Source: Gammaproteobacteria bacterium MFB021
GTDB lineage: Bacteria; Pseudomonadota; Gammaproteobacteria; Pseudomonadales; Halomonadaceae
NCBI GenBank assembly: GCA_000737985.1
Contig: JNVT01000051.1
Location: 62,001-126,000 of the forward strand
Length of the DNA stretch: 64,000 bases
Direction of reading: 5' to 3'
In this document: positions 1 through 8,600 of the stretch, piece by piece
How the letters are laid out: each line of letters begins with the position of its first letter
Position numbering within the stretch: position 1 is the first letter of the stretch
The notes under the pieces: generated by a model
The model's database searches: none
The model's input: the letters and a program-made list of their open reading frames with translations, nothing else
What the model was told of the DNA's origin: nothing
Program-made: the position numbers and the translations under genes

Positions 1-14
1 GGCAGGAACACAAC

Positions 15-1745
15 ATGAAGCGCGCAGCATGGATTTCCCGGGCAATGTGCCTGGTGGCGGTAGCGTGGCTGAACGCCGGCGCGGTCCACGCGCAGTCGAT
101 CGGCGTCGATAGCAGCTCGCTGCTCGGCAGCGATGCCGAGGCGCAGCCGCTGACCGCGGATTCGAGCGCGGCCGGGGTCGAGGAGATTCCGCGGGCCGAC
201 TGGGACAGCGGCACCTACGGGCCGGTCGATCCGCGCACCCAGGCGCCGGTCGATCCGGAGTCGTTGCCGCCGTTCGGCGCCAACCTGTTCACCGGGGGCT
301 TCCGCGGCACCATGGCCGATGGCCTCAACCCGGCCTACCTGATCAAGCCGGGCGACCAGATCACCATCCGGGTGTGGGGCGGGGTGGAGCTCGACCGGGT
401 GCTGGTGGTGGACGCCCAGGGCAACATCTTCCTGCCGCGGATCGGGCCGCTGCAGGTCCAGGGCATCTCCAATGCTCAGCTCAACGCCAAGGTGCGCGGC
501 GCGATCCAGTCGGTCTACCCCGAGAACGTCAGCGTCTATACCAATCTGCAGGGCGTGCAGCCGGTCGGCGTGTTCGTGACCGGCTACGTCAACAGCCCCG
601 GCCGCTATTCGGGCACCCCTAACGACTCGGTGCTCTATTTCCTCGACCAGGCCGGCGGCATCGACCAGGCGCTGGGCAGCTATCGCCGGGTGCTGATCAA
701 GCGCGGCAGCCGAGTGATCGGCGTGGTCGACCTGTATGACTTCCTGCTCGACGGTGAGATCGCGCGGCCGCAGTTCCGCGACGGCGACACCCTGGTGGTG
801 GAGGCGCGCGGCCCGGCGATCAGCGTGGTCGGGGATGTGCAGAAGGACTATCGCTACGAGCTGGTGGGCGACAGTCTGACCGGACAGGACGTGCTCGACC
901 TGGCGCGGCTCAAGGCCGGCGTATCGCACGTGCTGCTGCGTGGCAGCCGGCCCGAGGGTCCGCTGTCGCGCTACCTGCCGCTGGCGGCGTTCCGGGCCGC
1001 CGAGGTTCGCCGCGGTGACGAGGTGCTGTTCAGCGCCGATCAGCGCGACGAGACCATCGTGGTGCAGGTCGAAGGCAGCTACTACGGCCCCTCGCGCTAT
1101 GCGCTGCCGCGCAACGCCAAGCTGGGCGAGCTGCTCAACGCGATCAGCGTGCCCCGCGACATGACCAGCTATCGCGATGTCTCGATCCGGCGGATCAGCG
1201 TTGCCCGCCAGCAGGCGGCATCGCTCAAGGAGAGCCTGCGCCGGCTCGAGACTACTTACCTCGGCTACCCCTCGCGGACCGCCAAGGAGGGCGAGATCCA
1301 GGTGCGCCAGGCGGAGCTGATCGAGCGCTTCGTGCAGAAGGCGGCCCAGGTCAGGCCCAACGGCCGGCTGGTGGTGGCGCGTGACAGCGGGGTCGCCGAT
1401 ATCCGCCTGCAGGATGGCGATATCGTCACCATCCCCGAGAGCACCGATTCGGTGCTGCTCAGCGGCGAGGTGGTGATTCCGCAGGCGCTGGTGTTCACCC
1501 CGGGGATGAGCGCCGACGACTATATCCGTCTGGCCGGTGGTTTCACCCCGCGTGCCGACGAGGACCAGGTGCTGGTGGTGCATCGCAACGGCGCGGTGAT
1601 GCATGCCGGCCAGACCCGCATGCGCGCCGGCGACGAGATCATCGTGCTGCCCGCAGCGCCGACCAGCAATATCGAACTGGCGGCGAGCATCACCCAGATC
1701 CTCTATCAGGTTGCGGTAGCGACCAAAGTGGCGCTCGACCTATGA
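15..1745 (+). CDS. kpsD: Polysaccharide export outer-membrane protein, KpsD/Wza-like
   Basis: This 576-residue protein is the predicted outer-membrane/periplasmic conduit of a capsule exporter. It has a signal peptide (basic start, hydrophobic stretch to about residue 24, likely cleavage after VHA at residue 26) and no lipobox cysteine, so it resembles KpsD more than lipoprotein Wza. A polysaccharide-export domain begins near residue 105 (YLIKPGDQITIRVWG), followed by SLBB-type soluble domains near 185-270 and 475-555. The start has an AGGAA ribosome site. The kpsM-like gene follows after 27 bases, then kpsT and kpsE, so all four export parts sit together. A 12-base ops-like sequence lies inside the signal-peptide codons. 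Whether this is the first gene of the operon cannot be told, because the window starts 14 bases upstream. Confidence 0.88.
   Translation: MKRAAWISRAMCLVAVAWLNAGAVHAQSIGVDSSSLLGSDAEAQPLTADSSAAGVEEIPRADWDSGTYGPVDPRTQAPVDPESLPPFGANLFTGGFRGTMADGLNPAYLIKPGDQITIRVWGGVELDRVLVVDAQGNIFLPRIGPLQVQGISNAQLNAKVRGAIQSVYPENVSVYTNLQGVQPVGVFVTGYVNSPGRYSGTPNDSVLYFLDQAGGIDQALGSYRRVLIKRGSRVIGVVDLYDFLLDGEIARPQFRDGDTLVVEARGPAISVVGDVQKDYRYELVGDSLTGQDVLDLARLKAGVSHVLLRGSRPEGPLSRYLPLAAFRAAEVRRGDEVLFSADQRDETIVVQVEGSYYGPSRYALPRNAKLGELLNAISVPRDMTSYRDVSIRRISVARQQAASLKESLRRLETTYLGYPSRTAKEGEIQVRQAELIERFVQKAAQVRPNGRLVVARDSGVADIRLQDGDIVTIPESTDSVLLSGEVVIPQALVFTPGMSADDYIRLAGGFTPRADEDQVLVVHRNGAVMHAGQTRMRAGDEIIVLPAAPTSNIELAASITQILYQVAVATKVALDL
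56..67 (+). promoter_or_regulatory. ops-like sequence (RfaH recruitment element candidate)
   Basis: GGCGGTAGCGTG is identical to the ops core of the E. coli JUMPstart element, which recruits the antiterminator RfaH to long polysaccharide operons. It lies 41 bases into the first visible capsule-export gene, within signal-peptide codons, whereas known ops sites are usually in the untranslated leader. The identity is seen directly; function is inferred. Confidence 0.35.
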
Positions 1746-1772
1746 GCGCCGCAGCCAGAGGAGGGCGCGCGC

Positions 1773-2588
1773 ATGGCTGACTCCATGCTTCCGATCACCG
1801 GGGCGCGCCCGCGCGGTGCCTGGCGGGTGGCCCGCAGCGTGTGGTTCGCGATGTTCATGCGTGAAGCGATCTCGCGCACCATGGCCGACCGCATGGGCTG
1901 GTTCTGGATGATCTTCGAGCCGCTGGCGATCATCGGCGTGATGGTCTCTATCCGCGGGCTGTTCATGTCCGGCAGCGAGATATCCGGCGCCGACCACGTG
2001 CCGTGGATGATCGTCGGGCTGATGGGCTTCGGGCTGTTTCGCGAGAACATGATGCGCGCGCTGGGGGCGATCGACGCCAACAAGGGGCTGTTCGCCTACC
2101 GCCAGGTCAAGCCGGTCGATACCGTGCTGGTGCGCTGCTTCCTGGAGGGCATGCTCAAGTCCTTCCTGTTTCTGATGTTCATGCTGATCGGCGACCTGCT
2201 CAAGTTCGAGCTGATGCCGGATCACCCCCTCGGCGTGCTGCTCGACTGGCTGTCGCTGTGGGCGCTGGGCTGGGGCGCGGGGCTGACGGTCTCGGTGCTC
2301 GGTGACCTGGTGCCGGAGTTCGGCCGTGTGGTGCGCATTCTCAACCTGCCGCTGCTGCTGCTCTCGGGCGTGATTCTGCCGGTGATGTACGTGCCGTACC
2401 CCTACCGCGACTACCTGCTGTGGAACCCGTTGGTCCACGGTCTGGAGAGCATGCGGGTCGCGTTCTTTCCCGGCTATCACACCCTCAACGATATCGACAT
2501 GACCTACCTGTGGTTCTGGGCGCTGTCGCTGCTGGCGCTGGGCCTGCTGCTGCACATCCGTTTCGCCGCCAGGTTGAAAGCGCACTAG
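1773..2588 (+). CDS. kpsM: Capsule ABC transporter permease, KpsM-like
   Basis: A 271-residue ABC-2 type integral membrane protein, predicted to form with KpsT the inner-membrane pump that moves finished capsular polysaccharide out of the cytoplasm. Several hydrophobic segments are visible: around residues 45-65, 125-145, 160-185, 190-215 and 240-262. The N-terminal region with conserved arginines (MFMREAISRTMADRMGW) is typical of KpsM/Wzm proteins, which couple through an amphipathic N-terminal helix. GGAGGG precedes the ATG. It lies between the kpsD-like and kpsT-like genes with 27- and 16-base gaps, so the genes are very probably co-transcribed. Confidence 0.92.
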   Translation: MADSMLPITGARPRGAWRVARSVWFAMFMREAISRTMADRMGWFWMIFEPLAIIGVMVSIRGLFMSGSEISGADHVPWMIVGLMGFGLFRENMMRALGAIDANKGLFAYRQVKPVDTVLVRCFLEGMLKSFLFLMFMLIGDLLKFELMPDHPLGVLLDWLSLWALGWGAGLTVSVLGDLVPEFGRVVRILNLPLLLLSGVILPVMYVPYPYRDYLLWNPLVHGLESMRVAFFPGYHTLNDIDMTYLWFWALSLLALGLLLHIRFAARLKAH

Positions 2589-2604
2589 CGCGGAGGAGCG
2601 AGCC

Positions 2605-3582
2605 ATGATCGATATCCGTCATCTCTACAAGCGCTATCACAACCACCACGGCAGCCAGTGGGTGCTCGAGGACATCAATCTGAGCATCCCCGCCGGGGTC
2701 AGCGTCGGCCTGCTGGGGCGCAACGGCGCCGGCAAGTCGACCCTGCTGCGCCTGATCGGCGGCATGGATACCCCGGACCGCGGCGAGATCGTGCGCGCCA
2801 GTCGAGTCTCCTGGCCGATCGGCCTGGCCGGCGGCTTCCAGGGCTCGATGACCGGGCGCCAGAACGTCAAGTTCGTCGCCCGGATCCACGGTGCCAACGA
2901 CGAGATCGAGCAGATCATCGCGGCGGTGGAGAGCTTCGCCGACATCGGCCGCGCCTTCGACGAGCCGATCAAGACTTACTCCTCGGGGATGCGCTCGCGG
3001 CTCGCCTTCGGGCTGTCGCTGGCCTTCGACTTCGACGTCTATCTCTCCGACGAGGCCACCGCGGTGGGCGACCGCCACTTCAAGCAGAAGGCGAGCGAGG
3101 CGTTCAAGGCGCGCATCGGCCGCGCCAGCCTGATCATGGTTTCTCACGGCGAGGGCGTGCTGCGCGAGTTCTGTCAGGCCGGGATTCTGCTCGATCGCGG
3201 CCGCGCGTTCTGGTTCGACGAGATAGAGGCCGCCATCGAGGCCTACCACAGTGCCGGCGACGGCTACGCACCGCCGCGGCCGGCCACCCCGCGCAATCTG
3301 GAGGAGGCCAAGCGGGCGCTGGCCGAGGCCAATGTGCGCTTCGACGCCGCCCGAGAAGCCCTCGATGCCGTCGGCGACAGCGCCGCGGAAACGGCGGAAC
3401 CCCCCGAGGAGACCCTGCGCTGGCGCCTCGACGACGCTCGGGAACGGGTCCACGAAGCGCGTCGCCAGGTGCAGCAGTTCACCGCCCGCAAGGGGCGCAA
3501 AGGTGGCCCCCGGGGCCAGGAAAGGCCCCCGGTCAACAACACGTCCCCCGACAAGACCTCAGCAAAGGCGAAACGGTCATGA
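2605..3582 (+). CDS. kpsT: Capsule ABC transporter ATPase, KpsT-like, with C-terminal extension
   Basis: The ATPase subunit of the capsule exporter. Walker A (GRNGAGKST) is at residues 38-46. The signature is the YSSGM form usual for KpsT/Wzt at 125-129, and Walker B ends at Glu150. KpsT proteins are normally about 220 residues and end soon after the DRG...FDEIEAAIEAY region. This one has about 100 further residues: a predicted coiled coil rich in Ala, Glu and Arg (about 230-290), then a basic, low-complexity tail. The extension lacks the beta-sandwich carbohydrate-binding fold of long Wzt proteins, as far as can be judged by eye. GGAGGAG precedes the start. The stop overlaps the kpsE start as ATGA. 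Confidence 0.93.
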   Translation: MIDIRHLYKRYHNHHGSQWVLEDINLSIPAGVSVGLLGRNGAGKSTLLRLIGGMDTPDRGEIVRASRVSWPIGLAGGFQGSMTGRQNVKFVARIHGANDEIEQIIAAVESFADIGRAFDEPIKTYSSGMRSRLAFGLSLAFDFDVYLSDEATAVGDRHFKQKASEAFKARIGRASLIMVSHGEGVLREFCQAGILLDRGRAFWFDEIEAAIEAYHSAGDGYAPPRPATPRNLEEAKRALAEANVRFDAAREALDAVGDSAAETAEPPEETLRWRLDDARERVHEARRQVQQFTARKGRKGGPRGQERPPVNNTSPDKTSAKAKRS

Positions 3583-4676
3583 AGAAGCCGCTCTCTGTAC
3601 GCAACTACCTGCACTGGATCCTGTGCTTCGTGGCGATCGCCGTGGTCTCCGCCTACTGGGCGCTATGGGCCAGCGACCGCTATGTCTCCCACGCCAACGT
3701 GGTGCTCGAGAGCCCGCAGATCGCCGCGCCCACGCTCAGTTTCAGCTCGCTGCTCAGCGGCAGCGGCGCCGCCAACACCGCCGACATGCTGCTGCTGCGT
3801 GACTACCTGCGCTCGGTGGACATGCTCAAGCTGCTGATCACCCAGGCCGACTTCCGCCAGCACTACGCCAACGCCGGCGCCGACTTCTTCAGCGCCCTGG
3901 ACGATGAGAACGCGCCGCTGGAGGAGCTCCACGACTACTACCTCAAGCGGGTCTCGGTGGAGCTCGACGACTATGCCGGGGTGCTGCGCATCGACGTCGA
4001 GGCCTTTACCCCGCAGGAGGCCCATCGTATCGCCGAGCTGCTGCTGGAAGACGGCGAGCGCCACATGAACGAGATGGGGCAGCGCCTGGCTCAGGAGCAG
4101 GTCAAGTTCCTGGAGAAGCAGGTGGCGGTGCTGGAGAAGCAGTTTCAGCAGACCCGCAACGACCTGCTCGACTACCAGAACGCCAACGGCCTGGTCTCGC
4201 CCACCGGCACCGTGGAGAGCCTGGAGTCGGTGGTCTCGGGGCTGGAGGGGCAGCTGGCCATCGCCAAGGCGCGCAAGCGGGCGCTGGCCAGCTATCAGAG
4301 CACGCGCTCGCCGGAGATGGTGCGCATCGAGAGCGAGATCTCCGCGCTCGACAACCAGATCGTGCAGGAGCGCGAGCGCCTGGCGCGCCAATCCGGCACG
4401 GCCCTGAACCGTATCTCCTCCGAGTACCAGACCCTGCTGCTCAAGGCGCAGTTCGCCCAGGACAGCTACTCCGGCGCGCTGGCGGCGCTGGAGAACACGC
4501 GCATCGAAGCGGCACGCAAGCTCAAGCAGGTTTCGGTGCTGCAGGAGCCGACCCTGCCGGAGTACCCCGAACAGCCCGAGCGGCTCTACAACTCGGTGGT
4601 GTTCGCGGTGATCGCCCTGTTCCTCACTTTGATTCTCAACATGCTGATTCTGATCGTGAAAGACCATCGCGACTGA
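3579..4676 (+). CDS. kpsE: Capsule export inner-membrane protein, KpsE-like (PCP family)
   Basis: A 365-residue polysaccharide co-polymerase/export adaptor thought to bridge the KpsMT pump to the outer-membrane channel. One transmembrane helix lies at residues 13-31, a second near 337-358, and a long coiled-coil periplasmic region falls between them (about 145-300). A proline-rich stretch (PTLPEYPEQPERLYN) precedes the second helix, as in Wzz/KpsE proteins. The ATG at 3579 is chosen because it overlaps the kpsT stop (ATGA) and gives the usual short cytoplasmic tail. The frame stays open upstream, but only as a shadow of kpsT. It is the last of four export genes; rfbB follows after 87 bases. 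Confidence 0.92.
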   Translation: MKKPLSVRNYLHWILCFVAIAVVSAYWALWASDRYVSHANVVLESPQIAAPTLSFSSLLSGSGAANTADMLLLRDYLRSVDMLKLLITQADFRQHYANAGADFFSALDDENAPLEELHDYYLKRVSVELDDYAGVLRIDVEAFTPQEAHRIAELLLEDGERHMNEMGQRLAQEQVKFLEKQVAVLEKQFQQTRNDLLDYQNANGLVSPTGTVESLESVVSGLEGQLAIAKARKRALASYQSTRSPEMVRIESEISALDNQIVQERERLARQSGTALNRISSEYQTLLLKAQFAQDSYSGALAALENTRIEAARKLKQVSVLQEPTLPEYPEQPERLYNSVVFAVIALFLTLILNMLILIVKDHRD

Positions 4677-4763
4677 TGCCGTACGCGCTCCCTGGCACTT
4701 GAACGGCACCCACAGACAGCGCCTATCGCCATAGACGGCGCCCATGAGAACGAGAACACGACC

Positions 4764-5867
4764 ATGAACGAATACACCGATACGACCTCTGCCAAGACAT
4801 TTCTGGTCACTGGCGGCGCCGGCTTCATCGGCTCCGCGGTGATCCGCGAGCTGATCCGCGAGACCCCGCACCGCGTCGTCAACGTCGACAAGCTGACCTA
4901 TGCCGGCAACCCGGAGTCGCTGGCGCCGGTCGATGACAGCGAGCGCTACGAGTTCCGGCTCGGCGATATCTGCGATGCCAAGGTGATGGCGCGGCTGTTC
5001 CGCGAACTGGCCCCGGACGTGGTCATGCACCTGGCCGCGGAGAGCCATGTCGACCGCTCCATCGATGGCCCCGCGGCATTCATCGAGACCAACGTGGTGG
5101 GCACCTACACGCTGCTGGAGGCGGCGCGCCAGTACTGGAAGGAGCTCAAGACGCGCGATCCGGCCAAGGCGGCGGCGTTCCGCTTCCACCACATCTCCAC
5201 CGACGAGGTCTACGGCGACCTGCACGGCGTCGACGATCTGTTCACCGAGCGCACCCCTTACGCGCCGAGCTCGCCCTATTCGGCCAGCAAGGCGAGCTCC
5301 GATCACCTGGTGCGGGCGTGGCAGCGCACCTTCGACCTGCCCACGCTGGTCACCAACTGCTCCAACAACTACGGGCCCTATCACTTCCCCGAAAAGCTGA
5401 TCCCGCTGACCATCCTCAACGCCCTCGCCGGACGCCCGCTGCCGGTCTACGGCAATGGTCTGCAGGTGCGCGACTGGCTCTATGTCGAGGATCACGCCCG
5501 GGCGCTGATCCAGGTCGCGACCGAAGGGGCGGTGGGCGAGACCTACAACATCGGTGGGCACAACGAGAAGACCAACATCGAGGTGGTGCGCACGATCTGC
5601 GCGCTGCTCGAGGAGCTGGCGCCGGCCAAGCCGGCGGGGGTGGCGCACTACGCGGATCTGATCACCTTCGTCAGCGATCGCCCCGGGCATGACCAGCGCT
5701 ACGCCATCGATGCCAGCAAGATCCAGCGTGAACTGGGTTGGCAGCCCCGCGAGACCTTCGACAGTGGGCTGCGCAAGACGGTGCGCTGGTTCCTCGACAA
5801 CGAGGTCTGGTGGCGGCGGGTCCAGAACGGCAGCTATCAGGGCGAACGTCTGGGGGAGACCGCATGA
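4764..5867 (+). CDS. rfbB: dTDP-glucose 4,6-dehydratase
   Basis: A 367-residue enzyme of the short-chain dehydrogenase superfamily that converts dTDP-glucose to dTDP-4-keto-6-deoxyglucose, the second step of dTDP-L-rhamnose synthesis. An NAD-binding TGGAGFIG is at residues 16-23. The STDEVYGDL block near 146 carries the catalytic Asp-Glu pair, and the YSASK catalytic Tyr-Lys motif is near 172. Length matches RfbB/RmlB. Its stop overlaps the rfbD start (ATGA). rfbA and rfbC follow, so all four rhamnose genes are present in the order B-D-A-C inside the capsule locus. Confidence 0.97.
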   Translation: MNEYTDTTSAKTFLVTGGAGFIGSAVIRELIRETPHRVVNVDKLTYAGNPESLAPVDDSERYEFRLGDICDAKVMARLFRELAPDVVMHLAAESHVDRSIDGPAAFIETNVVGTYTLLEAARQYWKELKTRDPAKAAAFRFHHISTDEVYGDLHGVDDLFTERTPYAPSSPYSASKASSDHLVRAWQRTFDLPTLVTNCSNNYGPYHFPEKLIPLTILNALAGRPLPVYGNGLQVRDWLYVEDHARALIQVATEGAVGETYNIGGHNEKTNIEVVRTICALLEELAPAKPAGVAHYADLITFVSDRPGHDQRYAIDASKIQRELGWQPRETFDSGLRKTVRWFLDNEVWWRRVQNGSYQGERLGETA

Positions 5868-6748
5868 CACTGCTGATCCTGGGGGGCAGCGGCCAGGTCG
5901 GGTTCGAGCTGCGCCGGCAGCTGGCGCCGCTGGGCGAGATCGTCGCCCCGAGCCGGGCCGAGCTCGACCTGATGAGCGCAGCCAAGGTCGCCGCGGCCCT
6001 CGATACCCTGCGTCCGACGGTGATCGTCAATGCCGCTGCCTGGACAGCGGTCGACGCCGCCGAAAAAGAGCGAGCCGCGGCGCAGCGGCTCAACGCCGAG
6101 CTGCCGGCCCAACTGGCGGACTTTGCCGCCGGCGGTGGCTGCGAACTGCTGCACTACAGCTCCGACTACGTCTATCCCGGCAGCGGCGAGGCTCCCTGGC
6201 AGGAGACCAGCGCCACCGGCCCACTCGGCCACTACGGCGCGACCAAGCTGGCCGGCGACGAGGCGCTGCTGAAGGCCGCGCCGGAGGCGCTGATCCTGCG
6301 CACCAGTTGGGTCTATGCCGCTCGTGGGCGCAACTTCCTCGACACCATGCTGCGTCTGGGCGCCGAGCGCGAGCGGCTCGGCGTGGTCGCCGACCAGATC
6401 GGTGCGCCGACGCCGGCGCGGCTGATCGCCACGCTGTCGTTGCTGGCGCTGCGGGCGCGCCTGGCCGGGCAGCTCGCGGGCGGGGTCTACCACCTGGCCA
6501 CCCGCGGCGAGACCAGCTGGCACGGTTTCGCCCGCGAAATCTTTGCCCAGGCCCGTGCCCGCGGCGTGCCCCTGGCGCTGGCCGACGACCAGGCAGTGGC
6601 TGCCATCGCCACCGCCGACTACCCGACGCCGGCCCGGCGTCCGCTCAATTCGCGCCTGGCGCTCGACAAGCTGGAGCGCGCGCTCGGTGTGCGCCTGCCG
6701 GACTGGCGCACGCAGCTGGCGCTGACGCTCGACGAGCGCCTGGGCTGA
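5864..6748 (+). CDS. rfbD: dTDP-4-dehydrorhamnose reductase
   Basis: A 294-residue NADPH-dependent reductase that performs the last step of dTDP-L-rhamnose synthesis. The N-terminal [10 protein letters not shown] is the Rossmann loop, the YGATK catalytic motif lies near residue 124, and the [17 protein letters not shown] block is typical of RfbD/RmlD. The ATG at 5864 is preferred over longer in-frame starts because it overlaps the rfbB stop and puts the nucleotide-binding loop at the N-terminus, as in the family. The next gene, rfbA, is 113 bases downstream. Confidence 0.95.
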   Translation: MTLLILGGSGQVGFELRRQLAPLGEIVAPSRAELDLMSAAKVAAALDTLRPTVIVNAAAWTAVDAAEKERAAAQRLNAELPAQLADFAAGGGCELLHYSSDYVYPGSGEAPWQETSATGPLGHYGATKLAGDEALLKAAPEALILRTSWVYAARGRNFLDTMLRLGAERERLGVVADQIGAPTPARLIATLSLLALRARLAGQLAGGVYHLATRGETSWHGFAREIFAQARARGVPLALADDQAVAAIATADYPTPARRPLNSRLALDKLERALGVRLPDWRTQLALTLDERLG

Positions 6749-6861
6749 CGCGGCGCGCGCTTCAACGGTCTTTTCGATGCCGCTGACCCCGGTATCACGC
6801 TGGCACCGGCGTCACGGTGCGATCCAACGATTCGTCGGCCATACCGACAGGGAGTTCTACC

Positions 6862-7755
6862 ATGGCACGCAAGGGCATCATTCTCGCCGGCGGTTCCGGC
6901 ACGCGGCTGCACCCGATCACACAGGGTATCTCCAAGCAGCTGCTGCCGGTCTATGACAAGCCGATGATCTACTACCCGATCTCGGTGCTGATGCTGGCCG
7001 GCATCCGCGACATCCTGATCATCTCGACCCCGGACGATCTGCCCCAGTACCGCAACTTGCTGGGTGATGGCGAGCAGTTCGGGGTGCGCTTCGACTACGC
7101 CGTGCAGCCCTCGCCGGACGGTCTGGCGCAGGCATTCCTGATCGGCGAGACCTTCATCGGCGACGACCCGGTGTGTCTGGTGCTCGGCGACAACCTGTTC
7201 CACGGCCAGCACTTTTCGGATCAGTTGAAGCGCGCCTCGGCGCGGGAGCGCGGTGCCACCGTGTTCGGTTACCTGGTCAAGGACCCGGAGCGCTTCGGCG
7301 TGGTCGAGTTCGATGCCGACGGCCGGGCGCTGTCGATCGAGGAGAAGCCGATCCGACCGCGCTCGCCCTACGCGGTGACCGGGCTCTACTTCTACGACAA
7401 CGACATCGTCGAGATCGCCAAGCGCGTCAAACCCTCGGCCCGCGGTGAACTCGAGATCACCTGCGTCAACAACGCCTATCTCGAGCGCGGCGACCTACAG
7501 GTCGAGCGCCTTGGCCGCGGCTTCGCCTGGCTGGATACCGGCACCCACGACAGCCTGCTCGAAGCGGGTCAGTACGTGCAGACCATCGAGCATCGTCAGG
7601 GGCTGAAGGTGGCCTGCCTCGAAGAGATCGCCTGGAACCAGGGTTGGATCGACGAGCGCCAGCTGGCGGCGCGCGCCGAGGCGCTGAAGAAAACCGGCTA
7701 TGGCCAGTATCTGATGCAGCGCCTGGCGGACGCACAGCCGGGGTCGGTGGCCTAG
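6862..7755 (+). CDS. rfbA: Glucose-1-phosphate thymidylyltransferase
   Basis: A 297-residue nucleotidyltransferase that makes dTDP-glucose from dTTP and glucose-1-phosphate, the entry step to dTDP-L-rhamnose. The nucleotide-binding block [15 protein letters not shown] is at the N-terminus, with the [14 protein letters not shown] and LGDNLFHG blocks and the C-terminal [10 protein letters not shown] motif all in place. The ATG at 6862 is chosen because translation from it begins [11 protein letters not shown] as in homologues, and a GGGAG site lies upstream. Longer in-frame starts would only add unrelated residues. Confidence 0.97.
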   Translation: MARKGIILAGGSGTRLHPITQGISKQLLPVYDKPMIYYPISVLMLAGIRDILIISTPDDLPQYRNLLGDGEQFGVRFDYAVQPSPDGLAQAFLIGETFIGDDPVCLVLGDNLFHGQHFSDQLKRASARERGATVFGYLVKDPERFGVVEFDADGRALSIEEKPIRPRSPYAVTGLYFYDNDIVEIAKRVKPSARGELEITCVNNAYLERGDLQVERLGRGFAWLDTGTHDSLLEAGQYVQTIEHRQGLKVACLEEIAWNQGWIDERQLAARAEALKKTGYGQYLMQRLADAQPGSVA

Positions 7756-7836
7756 GGCCCGAGGTCCAGCCCCGGGTGCCTTACACCGACTGACGTCCAT
7801 CGACTGCCATATCTATAGAAGAGGGGAGTGCGCACC

Positions 7837-8382
7837 ATGATCTATGAGCGCCTGGCGATTCCCGATGTCGTGCTGATGACGCCGCAGGTATTCGGCGACG
7901 CACGCGGCTTCTTTCTCGAGTCCTTCCGCCACAGCGAGTTCGTGGCCCACTGCGGCGACTACCGCTTCGTGCAGGACAACCACAGCTGCTCCGGCCGCGG
8001 CATCCTGCGCGGCCTGCATTATCAGCTCGAGCATCCTCAGGGCAAGCTGGTCCACGTCACCCGCGGCGAGGTGTTCGATGTCGCGGTGGATCTGCGCCGC
8101 AGCTCGCCCACCTTCGGGCGCTGGGTCGGGGCGCTGCTGAGCGCCGACAACAAGCAGCAGCTGTGGGTGCCGCCGGGTTTCGCCCATGGCTTTTATGTCA
8201 CCACCGAGGTGGCGGAATTCCAGTACAAGTGCACCGACTACTACGCCCCCGGTGATGAGCATGGCCTGGCCTGGAACGATCCGGCGCTGGCCATCGACTG
8301 GCCACTGGTGGATGCCGCGCCGGTGCTCTCGGCCAAGGATGCCGAGGCCCGCTCGCTTGCCGAGGCGCCTACCTTCGCTTGA
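7837..8382 (+). CDS. rfbC: dTDP-4-dehydrorhamnose 3,5-epimerase
   Basis: A 181-residue cupin-fold epimerase, third step of dTDP-L-rhamnose synthesis. It shows RGLHYQ (the conserved His region), the catalytic-region DVAVDLR, and PPGFAHGFYV, all characteristic of RfbC/RmlC. Length fits the family. The ATG at 7837 is preferred over a GTG nine bases upstream because the GAGGGGA ribosome site at 7821-7827 is well spaced only for the ATG. It completes the rhamnose set; ugd is 218 bases downstream. Confidence 0.96.
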   Translation: MIYERLAIPDVVLMTPQVFGDARGFFLESFRHSEFVAHCGDYRFVQDNHSCSGRGILRGLHYQLEHPQGKLVHVTRGEVFDVAVDLRRSSPTFGRWVGALLSADNKQQLWVPPGFAHGFYVTTEVAEFQYKCTDYYAPGDEHGLAWNDPALAIDWPLVDAAPVLSAKDAEARSLAEAPTFA

Positions 8383-8600
8383 TCGGGCGGTGTGCTCGTC
8401 GCCCCCTCGTTGCTCACGCTTTGCCCCAGGATGCTGGGCCTGCCATGTCGATATCAACGTCGACATCACCGTCCACACCATGCCGCCCGCCGTGCAGGCC
8501 GCTGTGCTAAGGCTGGCAGGCCTGTCTGCGGGGTGGCTCCCTGTCGAGTCTCTTGCCTGACCGTCTTACCCGCGCTTTGCGCATTTTTCCAAGAGGATAG

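Noticed and set aside
3663-5870. Open frame of 735 codons on the minus strand
   Set aside because: Antisense to kpsE and rfbB, with no family motifs; an artefact of high GC.
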